DNA from: a gamma proteobacterium endosymbiont of Lamellibrachia anaximandri | GTDB taxonomy: Bacteria; Pseudomonadota; Gammaproteobacteria; Chromatiales; Chromatiaceae | Reading direction: 5' to 3' | Length of the DNA: 64,000 nt | NCBI GenBank assembly: GCA_016756835.1 | Contig: JAESPE010000003.1 | Span: forward strand, 1 to 64,000 | Part shown: in pieces, positions 10,601 to 19,181 of the stretch | Numbering within the stretch: the first letter of the stretch is position 1 | Layout: each line of letters opens with the position of its first letter | Notes under the pieces: model-generated | The model's input: only the letters and a program-made list of their open reading frames with translations | Database searches by the model: none | Told to the model about the DNA's origin: nothing | Translations under genes and position numbers: made by a program

Positions 10601-11407
10601 CATGAAGAGAAGATCCGCTACCACGACATCGTTGCTCAGCCGCGCAAGATCATCACGGCGCCGACCTGGTCTGGGATCGAGTCTGAAGAGGTGAGCTACA
10701 ACGCCGGCTATACCAATATCCACGAGCACATTCCTTTCCGTACACTCACCGGTCGTGCCTCCTTCTACCTGGATCACGAGTGGATGCGTGACTTCGGTGA
10801 AGGTCTCTGCTGCTACCGTCCGCCACAGGATCTGGGTGCGCACAAGAACCTGCCCAAGGAGCTGGCTGGTAAGCTGAAAGGAAAGAAGACCCTGACCCTG
10901 AACTGGATCACTCCGCACTCCAAGTGGGGTATTCACTCGTCCTACCAGGACAACCTCCGTATGCTGACCCTGTTCCGCGGTGGTCCCTACTTCTGGCTGA
11001 ATGAGGACGAGGCCAAGAGTATAGGTATCAAGGACAACGATTGGGTCGAGGCGGTCAACGCCAATGGTGCGACGGTGGCCCGAGTGGTAATCAGTCAACG
11101 TGTCCCAGAGGGCATGGCGATCATGTATCACGCTCAGGAGAAGAACGTTAATGTGCCTGGCTCCAATACCACCGGTAAACGTGGCGGCATTCTCAATAGT
11201 GTCACCAAGGTGATCATGAAGCCGACCAATATGATCGGTGGATATGCCCAGCTCTCATACTCCTTCAACTACTACGGCACGGTGGGCAGTCAACGAGATG
11301 AGCACGTCATCGTTCACAAGATCGAAGACGCTGACGTGAACTGGTTGGAAGGTGACCTGACGCCACAGCGCGAGGCTCAGCTCAATCCCCCCGGGATTAA
11401 TAACTGA
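7646..11407 (+). CDS. narG: respiratory nitrate reductase alpha subunit
   Basis: 1253-aa Mo-bisMGD reductase; NarG N-terminus ([23 protein letters not shown]...[30 protein letters not shown]); narGHJI order. Confidence 0.97.
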   Translation: [1253 protein letters not shown]

Positions 11408-11423
11408 GTCAGTTGATCGTATC

Positions 11424-11456
11424 GGTGCAGGGTGGCATTGATCGCCACCCTGCATC
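11424..11456. repeat. strong intercistronic hairpin between narG and narH
   Basis: TGCAGGGTGGC-ATTGATC-GCCACCCTGCA, 11-bp perfect stem extendable to 13, 7-nt loop, no U-tract. Confidence 0.75.
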
Positions 11457-11485
11457 CCGGTGGAAAGAATTTTGAGGAACATAAG

Positions 11486-13039
11486 ATGAAGATACGTGCG
11501 CAAATTTCCATGGTCCTGAACCTGGACAAGTGCATTGGTTGCCATACTTGTTCAGTGACTTGCAAGAACATCTGGACTAACCGAAAGGGTGTGGAGTACG
11601 CCTGGTTCAACAACGTTGAGAGTAAACCCGGTATTGGTTTTCCCAAGAACTGGGAAGACCAGGAGAAATGGAAAGGTGGTTGGGTTAAGGAGAATGGCAA
11701 GCTGGAGCTGAAGGCCGGTGGCCGCATCAGCAAGCTGCTGAACATCTTTGCCAACCCCGATATGCCTGAGATCGACGATTACTACGAGCCGTTCGACTAC
11801 GACTACGCGAAGCTGCAGAATAAACCACTCTCTGAAGCGTGCCCCACCGCCCGTCCACAATCCCAGATTACCGGTGAGCGGATGGAGAAGATCCATTGGG
11901 GACCGAACTGGGAAGATGATCTGGCCGGTGCATTTGAAGATCGTTCGAAAGATACGAACTTTGAAGGCATCCAGAAGCAGATGTACAAGGAGTTTGAAAA
12001 AACTTTCCACATGTACCTGCCACGCCTGTGCAACCACTGCCTCAACCCGGCTTGTGTTGCCAGTTGTCCCTCCGGTGCAATCTACAAGCGTGCTGAGGAT
12101 GGTGCGGTACTGATTGATCAGGACCGCTGCCGCGGCTGGCGCATGTGCGTCAGTGCTTGTCCCTACAAGAAGATCTACTACAATTGGGAATCCGGCAAGT
12201 CTGAGAAGTGCATTCTCTGCTATCCGCGTATCGAATCCGGTATGCCCACTGCCTGTGCCGAGTCCTGTGTCGGTCGTATTCGCTATATGGGCGTTGTGCT
12301 CTATGATGCGGACAAGATCAGCGATGCCGCGGGTACTGACAGTGAGAAGAATCTCTATCAGTCACAGCTCGATATGTTTCTTGATCCCAACGACCCGGCG
12401 GTAATCAAGCAGGCGTTGGAAGATGGTGTCCCGCAACAGTGGCTGGATGCCGCTAAAGACTCCCCGGTCTACAAAATGGCCATGGAGTGGAAGATTGCCT
12501 TCCCGATCCACCCTGAGTTCCGTACCTTGCCGATGATGTGGTACGTGCCACCGCTGTCACCTGTGCAGAGCCAGATCGATCAGGGCAACCTGCCGACCGA
12601 AGCGGATGGAGTGATTCCAAAGTCCGAGGCGCTGCGTTTCCCCGCACGCTATTTGGCCAATCTGCTGACCGCTGGTGATGAAGGTCCGATCCTCAGTGCC
12701 CTTAACAGGATGTTGGCGATGCGTAGTAATCAACGCTCCAAGGCGATTGAAGGCAAGCCGAATGCTGCTGCGCTGGAATCCGTTGGTCTGACCGAACAGC
12801 AGGTCGAAGAGATGTATCAGATGCTCGGTATCGCCAACTACGAAGATCGCTTCGTGATCCCCACTGTCCATGAGGAGTTGATGCAGGAAGATCCCTACGC
12901 CTTCCAGGGGCAGAATGGATTTGGTCCTGGCAACACCAGTTCACAGGGTAGCGAAGGCGGCCAGGGCTTTACCCTGTTCCCGACTCCGCGCAAGCGTACA
13001 TACACCCCGCAGGGCATTCAGCCTCGCAAGAAAGGTTAA
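11486..13039 (+). CDS. narH: respiratory nitrate reductase beta subunit
   Basis: Fe-S cluster motifs CIGCHTCSVTCK and CNHCLNPACVASCPSGAIYKR; start at 11486. Confidence 0.97.
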   Translation: MKIRAQISMVLNLDKCIGCHTCSVTCKNIWTNRKGVEYAWFNNVESKPGIGFPKNWEDQEKWKGGWVKENGKLELKAGGRISKLLNIFANPDMPEIDDYYEPFDYDYAKLQNKPLSEACPTARPQSQITGERMEKIHWGPNWEDDLAGAFEDRSKDTNFEGIQKQMYKEFEKTFHMYLPRLCNHCLNPACVASCPSGAIYKRAEDGAVLIDQDRCRGWRMCVSACPYKKIYYNWESGKSEKCILCYPRIESGMPTACAESCVGRIRYMGVVLYDADKISDAAGTDSEKNLYQSQLDMFLDPNDPAVIKQALEDGVPQQWLDAAKDSPVYKMAMEWKIAFPIHPEFRTLPMMWYVPPLSPVQSQIDQGNLPTEADGVIPKSEALRFPARYLANLLTAGDEGPILSALNRMLAMRSNQRSKAIEGKPNAAALESVGLTEQQVEEMYQMLGIANYEDRFVIPTVHEELMQEDPYAFQGQNGFGPGNTSSQGSEGGQGFTLFPTPRKRTYTPQGIQPRKKG

Positions 13040-13054
13040 CCGGGAGATATCACC

Positions 13055-13570
13055 ATGCGTATATACAATATATTGGCACGGCTTCTCGATTATCCGGATG
13101 CGGAGTTGATGAGCAATCTGCCGGAGGTCATAGAACTACTCAAACAGGAGAGCGATATCAGCCCGCAGGAGCGTGATTCCCTGATGCAGTTCATCTCCTG
13201 GATGCAGCTGCATGAGCTGACTGGCATGCAGGCTGATTATGTTCAGACCTTTGACATGACCCCGGAGCACGATCTGCACCTGACCCATCACCTGTTTGGT
13301 GATGACCGGGGGCGCGGTCCGGCGTTGATTGATCTTTCTGAACACTTCAAGAGTGCTGGACTGGAGGTGGAAGAGGGTGAGATCCCAGACTATCTTCCCC
13401 TGATTCTGGAGTACGTATCCACCCTGGATGAGATGCAGGCAAGTGTCTTTTTGGGCGATGCCGCAAAAGTGATCAAGGTACTGGCAGAGAATCTGGAGAA
13501 GGCGGAGAGCCCATACGCGCGTCTGCTCCGGATCGTGGAAAACCGTGCACATCTGGCCAAAGCAGCCTGA
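13055..13570 (+). CDS. narJ: nitrate reductase molybdenum cofactor assembly chaperone
   Basis: 171 aa, NarJ-like (NILARLLDYPDAEL, FDMTPEHDLHLTHHLFGDDRGRGPALIDL); between narH and narI. Confidence 0.94.
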   Translation: MRIYNILARLLDYPDAELMSNLPEVIELLKQESDISPQERDSLMQFISWMQLHELTGMQADYVQTFDMTPEHDLHLTHHLFGDDRGRGPALIDLSEHFKSAGLEVEEGEIPDYLPLILEYVSTLDEMQASVFLGDAAKVIKVLAENLEKAESPYARLLRIVENRAHLAKAA

Positions 13571-13582
13571 GGAGATAGTTAA

Positions 13583-14278
13583 ATGAGTTTACATGACTTG
13601 GTTTTCGGGGCTTACCCCTACTTGGCTGGCGCCATCTTTCTGCTTGGCAGCTGGATTCGTTTTGATCGTGAACAGTACACCTGGAAGGCAGACTCCAGCC
13701 AACTGCTCAGCAACAAGAATATGCGTCTGGCGAGCAACCTGTTCCACGTCGGAATACTGGGCATCTTCTTTGGTCATGCGGGAGGCATGTTGTTGCCACA
13801 CAGCTGGTTTCTGGCCATGGGTATCTCCGATGTTGGTCACCAGTACATCGCTATCTATGCTGGTGGCATTTTTGGTGTTATGTGCCTGATCGGTGCGGCA
13901 ATGTTGGTCTATCGGCGTGTCACCAACGTCCGGGTCAAGGCAGTGAGCCGCAATCGCGATACCTTCGTCATCGCCTGGCTGTTGGCTACCGTGGCCTTGG
14001 GTCTGAGCACGCTTCTGGTCTCCACCGGCCATGCTGCCCATGGTGATGTGTCGGAGATGATCGCCCTGACAGAATACGTCAAGAGCATCGCCACCCTGAG
14101 TGTCGACCCAAGCCTGCTGAAGGACGTTTCACCGATCTTCAAAACCCATATGTTCTTCGGCATGACGGTGTTCCTGATCTTTCCGTTCACCCGTCTGGTG
14201 CATGTCTGGAGTGTGCCGGTGACTTATCTCACCCGCGCTTACCAGATCGTCCGCGTCAAGCGGATACGCATGAACTGA
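13583..14278 (+). CDS. narI: respiratory nitrate reductase gamma subunit
   Basis: 231-aa membrane cytochrome b with NarI features (LFHVGILGIFFGHAGGMLLP; FPFTRLVHVWSVPVTYL). Confidence 0.95.
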   Translation: MSLHDLVFGAYPYLAGAIFLLGSWIRFDREQYTWKADSSQLLSNKNMRLASNLFHVGILGIFFGHAGGMLLPHSWFLAMGISDVGHQYIAIYAGGIFGVMCLIGAAMLVYRRVTNVRVKAVSRNRDTFVIAWLLATVALGLSTLLVSTGHAAHGDVSEMIALTEYVKSIATLSVDPSLLKDVSPIFKTHMFFGMTVFLIFPFTRLVHVWSVPVTYLTRAYQIVRVKRIRMN

Positions 14279-14298
14279 TAGAAAGCAGATGTTGTATA

Positions 14299-14326
14299 GA
14301 GCGGGAGCGGTTGCTCCCGCTCGTTT
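14299..14326 (+). terminator. intrinsic terminator/attenuator after narI
   Basis: GAGCGGGAGC-GGTT-GCTCCCGCTC perfect 10-bp stem with 4-nt loop followed by GTTTT. Confidence 0.7.
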
Positions 14327-14342
14327 TGATGAGGCAGTAATC

Positions 14343-14708
14343 ATGAGTACAAATCCTTACGCTACCCGCATTGAACACGTTGATGTCGACGGAAAAATGG
14401 TGGCCACGGATCAAGAGGGATATATCCAGGACATGGATGATTGGTCGGATGGCTTTGTAATAGCGTTGGCCAAAAAAGAGGGACTGGAATTGACCGATGA
14501 CAACTGGGAAGTGGTGCGGTTTATTCGAGACTACTATTTCGAACGTCGTGTTCAGGCTCAGGTGCGTGACATGATCAAACATTTCAGAAAGGTGTGGGGA
14601 AAGGAGCGTGGCAACAATCGCTACCTTCACGACATCTTTCCTAAGGGTGGGCCGCAGAAACAGGGTAACCGTCTGGCGGGTATTCGCAAGACCAAGGGTG
14701 AGCACTAG
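14343..14708 (+). CDS. TusE/DsrC/DsvC-family protein lacking C-terminal cysteines (RspA-like)
   Basis: DsrC fold signature (DQEGYIQDMDDWSDGFVIALAKKEGLELTDDNWEVVRFIRDYYFE); C-terminus GGPQKQGNRLAGIRKTKGEH has no Cys. Confidence 0.85.
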   Translation: MSTNPYATRIEHVDVDGKMVATDQEGYIQDMDDWSDGFVIALAKKEGLELTDDNWEVVRFIRDYYFERRVQAQVRDMIKHFRKVWGKERGNNRYLHDIFPKGGPQKQGNRLAGIRKTKGEH

Positions 14709-14806
14709 AGTGCAAATGGGTTGAGCGAAAGTGGAGGCGTGGAGAGAGTCAGTGTAGAGTGCACCGGACGTTGTTGATAATCGATCCGGATCGCAAAGAA
14801 TGAAAA

Positions 14807-15361
14807 ATGTTTAGACATATCGTAGGCCTGAAGAGGGTTATGACCGAAAAGGAGTTCGTGATTTCGGTTGTGGGTGCCTTTATCGGCACCTTGATTGCAA
14901 CATTTTTCAGCAATGGAATATTGCAGGCAGAGGCGATGCCGCTCATTCTGGCGTCTACCGGTGCTTCGGCAATACTCATCTTTTCCTTGCCCTTCAGTCC
15001 CGTCTCTCAACCGTGGAATCTGGTGGGCGGCCACTTGGTCTCTGCATTCGCAGGGGTCTCCTGTTACCTGCTGATACCCAATGATCTGCTCGCTGCATCT
15101 GTTTCTATTCCCTGTGCGATGCTGTTAATGCACCTTTTGCGATGTATGCATCCTCCTGGAGGAGCAACGGCGATTACCGCTGTAGTGGGAGGGGCCAATG
15201 TTCACGCTTTGGGGTATGCGTTTATTGTGATCCCTGTCTTTATCAATGCGATTATCCTGCTCTCTATCGCGATGGCTATTGCAACATTTCGCGACGACAA
15301 TCCATTTGATACCCAGGCCAAGGGAGAAGGGGATGAGTCGTTGGATGTGCTGGATGAGTAA
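14807..15361 (+). CDS. HPP-family membrane protein (putative nitrite transporter)
   Basis: 184 aa, multi-TM, MHPPGGATAITAV motif diagnostic of the HPP family. Confidence 0.85.
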   Translation: MFRHIVGLKRVMTEKEFVISVVGAFIGTLIATFFSNGILQAEAMPLILASTGASAILIFSLPFSPVSQPWNLVGGHLVSAFAGVSCYLLIPNDLLAASVSIPCAMLLMHLLRCMHPPGGATAITAVVGGANVHALGYAFIVIPVFINAIILLSIAMAIATFRDDNPFDTQAKGEGDESLDVLDE

Positions 15362-15436
15362 CATTGGACAAACGCCTGGTAGAGGATTTCTTTTGACTGC
15401 TGTTGATCTAACCGAAAAGTAAAATGTAGAGTTGTT

Positions 15437-15748
15437 ATGCTGTGGAATCTAATGATGCATGCCCTCATGGGCTGGCTCGGTGCTTACTACTTCTTCTTGT
15501 CTCCTGAAGGGATTGGAATGGCCGTTCTGGTTGTCTGTGTTACTCAGGCAGTTGATCAGATCCGGCTAAGAAAAGAGGCGTGGAATGAGGTCGAGGCGAT
15601 GCCGGAGGTTGACCGTAAGGAAGCAACGCAACAGTTGGAGACCAGTATTAACAAGAAAATGGCACTGGTCTTTGTACAGAACGTCGTTCTGTACACGGCA
15701 ATTGTGCTCCTGGTGGCGGAGATGGCTCGTACCCAGGGTTGGTTGTGA
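15437..15748 (+). CDS. small membrane protein, unknown function
   Basis: 103 aa with predicted TM segments at both ends. Confidence 0.6.
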   Translation: MLWNLMMHALMGWLGAYYFFLSPEGIGMAVLVVCVTQAVDQIRLRKEAWNEVEAMPEVDRKEATQQLETSINKKMALVFVQNVVLYTAIVLLVAEMARTQGWL

Positions 15749-15827
15749 TAAATGAATTGGCGCACGCGACACTTATTGAATCGAAATCGTTAGGCAATCA
15801 AAAAGAATCAGAGCAACTCGACAGTAT

Positions 15828-16028
15828 TTAGTCACAGGTACCCTGATTCAGGATTACATTGAGATCGAGCATCTTCATTGCGCTGATAGCTGCCTCCCAA
15901 GCGCCTTCGTGACACAACCCGCTCATGGCCGCATGTTCGTAGCCTTCAAGCGCGGCACGTATGCATGCGTCTCTTACTTCGGTGGCCAAGTGTTGTGTAT
16001 CGTTTGTTGTCTGTTCCATTGTCATCAT
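15828..16028 (-). CDS. small conserved-looking hypothetical protein
   Basis: 66-aa ORF (TEVRDACIRAALEGYEHAAMSGLCHEGAWEAAISAMKMLDL) in an otherwise empty intergenic region. Confidence 0.55.
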   Translation of the reverse strand: MMTMEQTTNDTQHLATEVRDACIRAALEGYEHAAMSGLCHEGAWEAAISAMKMLDLNVILNQGTCD

Positions 16029-16129
16029 TTTTTACTCAAAGGGCGCTATCCTTACGGTGGATTGGGCCTTGTGCGAAACATATTCTAACTAAACCCATCC
16101 ATTGGTATTTATCCTAACAGGACTCGATC

Positions 16130-16651
16130 ATGCAAGTAACAAAAGACAAAGTCGTAACCATCGAATACACCATGACTGACGATGAGAAGCGTGTGATTGA
16201 TACTACGGACAATGGGGATCCTCTCTCTTTTATTCAGGGTAGAGGGAGCCTGCTTTCTGCGATTGAAACGGCTGTCGAGGGTCGCAACATAGGGGAAAGG
16301 CTGTCGCTCGTTCTCACGCCGGAGCAGGCATACGGGTATCAAGACGAAAATCTGATCAAAAAGGTGCCGAGAAGCCACGTAAAAGGCACGGGTGAACTGC
16401 AGATTGGCCTCAAATTGAGAGGTCGGAAGGGCTCAAATGTTTCGCCGATTACTGTTGTCGGATTCGACGATGAAACGGTGACCCTGGATGCAAATAATCC
16501 TCTTGCGGGCGCCACACTGCATGTGGATCTGGTGATCGTGGAGATACGGGATGCCGTCGATAAGGAGTTGCAGAGCGGCAAGGTACAGAGCATGGAAGAG
16601 CTCTACGAGAAGGAGGCGATTGACGGCGTTGAGGTGACGTTTAACCCATAG
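16130..16651 (+). CDS. FKBP-type peptidyl-prolyl cis-trans isomerase, SlyD-like
   Basis: SlyD-like motifs (VVTIEYTMTDDEKRVIDTTDNGDPLSFIQGRGSLLSAIETAVEGRNIGERLSLVLTPEQAYG). Confidence 0.85.
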   Translation: MQVTKDKVVTIEYTMTDDEKRVIDTTDNGDPLSFIQGRGSLLSAIETAVEGRNIGERLSLVLTPEQAYGYQDENLIKKVPRSHVKGTGELQIGLKLRGRKGSNVSPITVVGFDDETVTLDANNPLAGATLHVDLVIVEIRDAVDKELQSGKVQSMEELYEKEAIDGVEVTFNP

Positions 16652-16750
16652 CCGGTTATGAAAAAAGCCTGTGAGAATGGACTTCAGGCGCTAACAAAAC
16701 CTCCTCAATTTTATCGTTACGGGTGTAGTTCTCCGCAGCTTGCTGCGAAG

Positions 16751-16787
16751 AGGTGGTAGGCGCGCGGGGCCACCGCGCCTACCACCT
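16751..16787. repeat. perfect inverted repeat between convergent genes
   Basis: AGGTGGTAGGCGCG / CGCGCCTACCACCT 14-bp perfect arms with 9-nt loop. Confidence 0.75.
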
Positions 16788-16805
16788 GATTTCCAGCCGC
16801 TCGTC

Positions 16806-18959
16806 TCAACCGTTATCCGCCAGTCGGGTGACGGTGATCTCAATCTTTCCCTTGTTCTGTCCCAACGACCAGGAATAGGGTAGTGCCCAGTATTTGCCTG
16901 GCAAGAAACCAAATGCTGCGTCGTTGACATAGAGAAACAGTTCTCCGTCGGTTTTGGCTGTGTATTCCGGGAGATCGCTGCCGATGGCGAAGGTCTCGTT
17001 GCCTTGATCGTTGATGCGCCCCATGAGTTTTATCCAGGGCTCTCCGATGTGACGGCGAAAAGGGGTCCAGGGTATAAGCTTGGCCGGGGAGGCGCCCTCA
17101 GGTCCGGAGGGTATATCTCTATCCAACAGGCCTTCAGATATGGCTTCGAAGCGGTAACTTTGACCAGCCTTCAATGCAATGCCGGTTGCCGAACAGGGAT
17201 TGCTGATTTCGAGGGTGGCGGAATTGCTCTCTTCCAGATTATTTGTTGCTTCTGACTGAACGCACAGTCCGCCAAAGCTTGCCCTCACATGCAGGATGGA
17301 ATGGCTGAATACTGCCAGGATGAGATAGAGAATTACCAGCAGGGCCAAGTGGGCCAACACCGATTTGCTTCTGTTTCGAACAGTGGAATGGGCCTTTTCC
17401 CTGAATTGCCGGACGCTGCTGTGTCTCTTCTCCTGGGTAGCTGAGCTAACTGTGGATTTCACTATCTTGGCTTTGCCTTTCAATACTGCCCAAGCTGCCC
17501 CGGCATGTGCCTGAGTCGAGTGCCAGGCTATTGCCTTAAGCCAGGTAAAGAGAGCGAAAGCGGCAAGGATACTCCATAACAATATGGGGTTCTGCCGCCA
17601 GGCGTCAAACCATCCGCCCAGTGAATCCGGCAGGGCATCCTTGGCGAAAACCAGGATGGGGTCAATGGCACAGGCGCTGCCCACGCAGTTTCCGTCGGGT
17701 GTCCAGTCCAGATAGAAACGGGAACCCAGGAACAGCGCTGTTGTGACCAACAGCAATCCGTAGAGCCAACGCCGCCAGAAGATTACGTCCAGGGCGGGAT
17801 TCATGGCCTCGGCCCTGGCCAGAGCCTCCTGCGGCTTTTCGTACTCAGGTGCCTGGTTCCTCGTTGAGACCACTTCGTAGTCCGCAGGCAATCCTGTGGG
17901 TACGTAGGACACTACATCCCGCCTGATTCTCTCCAGTACGCTGCGATGAATCTTCGGTCGTTTGATCTCCACGCCATTTTCCTGATCATTACACAGATGA
18001 TCGATATGACGGGGTTTGTAGCGATAATAGGCGCCGGCTCCTGCACGTGAATCGTGCTGCACGCCATGCCAGTCAGCATGTTGAGAGATCTCCTTGCGTT
18101 TTGCCTGGATGAACTGCAGGTTGTGCGCTGGATCGTCGAAGCTCTCGACCTTGGAAATCATCCAGTCCAAGGGCACCAGGGATAGATTATCCATGGGATA
18201 CCCGCCGCCCACGTCCGCATGTACGCCCGAGAACCATACCTGGTCGATCCGACTGGGGTCATTTTCCTTGGCTTCATTCCACAGCAGTGGATGGAAGGTC
18301 AGCCGTTCATCGTCTACTGAGACGGCGTGGCAGGCGCGAATAACCTTTTTGGACAGGCAACGATCCGGAAATCGGATGGGAAAGATATACTTGTTCCAGA
18401 GCACGGATAATTCATCGATAGGCAGGCCGTAGGCGTCCACTGTGTCCCAGACACCAATGAACTGGATGTCAGGTTGTTCATTTGAAAAGGGTTCTTTGCC
18501 CAGCCCTAAAATTCTACGGTAGAGCCTGCTTAGCAAGGTTTGATGAAACTGAGAACGGAAGGCGCTGTAGTTTTGTCGGGCGATCCCGTCGAGTTCCGTT
18601 TCGTCTGCAGCATCTGTTTTCAGACCGCAGTATGCGATCATGCCCGCTAGCACACGGGTCGTGAAGGCACCCCGGCTGAAACCGAACAGGTAGATCTTGT
18701 CGCCTTCATTGTAGCTGCGGCACAGAGTCTTATAGAGCTCACGCACATTGCGTTTGAGACCATAACCGAAGGCGCCTCCAAGGATTTTGAACAGGAGGAA
18801 TTCCTGGGAGCCGACGCCGTCATCATAGAAAGCGACCTGATCATTTTTTTGCAGATCCAGTGTGTCGTACAAGCGCCGGACATTGGTGCGGTTTCTGCTT
18901 GCAGCACTATTTCCGGTTCCATCGGAAAATAGGATGATTTTCTTGTTTTTGCTGTCCAT
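16806..18959 (-). CDS. DUF2235 (Tle1-like alpha/beta hydrolase) protein with three predicted TM helices
   Basis: Start MDSKNKKIILFSDGTGNSAASRNRTNVRRLYDTL; GFSRGAF nucleophile elbow; VWDTVDAYGLP; IDQVWFSGVHADVGGGYP. Confidence 0.85.
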   Translation of the reverse strand: MDSKNKKIILFSDGTGNSAASRNRTNVRRLYDTLDLQKNDQVAFYDDGVGSQEFLLFKILGGAFGYGLKRNVRELYKTLCRSYNEGDKIYLFGFSRGAFTTRVLAGMIAYCGLKTDAADETELDGIARQNYSAFRSQFHQTLLSRLYRRILGLGKEPFSNEQPDIQFIGVWDTVDAYGLPIDELSVLWNKYIFPIRFPDRCLSKKVIRACHAVSVDDERLTFHPLLWNEAKENDPSRIDQVWFSGVHADVGGGYPMDNLSLVPLDWMISKVESFDDPAHNLQFIQAKRKEISQHADWHGVQHDSRAGAGAYYRYKPRHIDHLCNDQENGVEIKRPKIHRSVLERIRRDVVSYVPTGLPADYEVVSTRNQAPEYEKPQEALARAEAMNPALDVIFWRRWLYGLLLVTTALFLGSRFYLDWTPDGNCVGSACAIDPILVFAKDALPDSLGGWFDAWRQNPILLWSILAAFALFTWLKAIAWHSTQAHAGAAWAVLKGKAKIVKSTVSSATQEKRHSSVRQFREKAHSTVRNRSKSVLAHLALLVILYLILAVFSHSILHVRASFGGLCVQSEATNNLEESNSATLEISNPCSATGIALKAGQSYRFEAISEGLLDRDIPSGPEGASPAKLIPWTPFRRHIGEPWIKLMGRINDQGNETFAIGSDLPEYTAKTDGELFLYVNDAAFGFLPGKYWALPYSWSLGQNKGKIEITVTRLADNG

Positions 18960-19108
18960 TTTGCCCACCTTGGTGAAATTACCTTGACGATGTGCGCCAG
19001 CGTGGACCGGGATGTTCCTCTGGACGCGCGGTGCATCGGGTGACTCCACAGTCCAATATAGAACAACGCTCTAGAAATTAAAATCTTCTGAGATATGTCG
19101 CCTTGGTG

Positions 19109-19122
19109 TTGACGTTTATCAA
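19109..19122. promoter_or_regulatory. FNR/DNR-type box upstream of hemerythrin operon
   Basis: TTGACGTTTATCAA; -10-like GATACT at 19146-19151 gives class II-like spacing. Confidence 0.65.
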
Positions 19123-19181
19123 AGATTGTCTCTGTGCTTTTGGTTGATACTCTCCATTATTTTATGTGGCCAGAGGTATCA

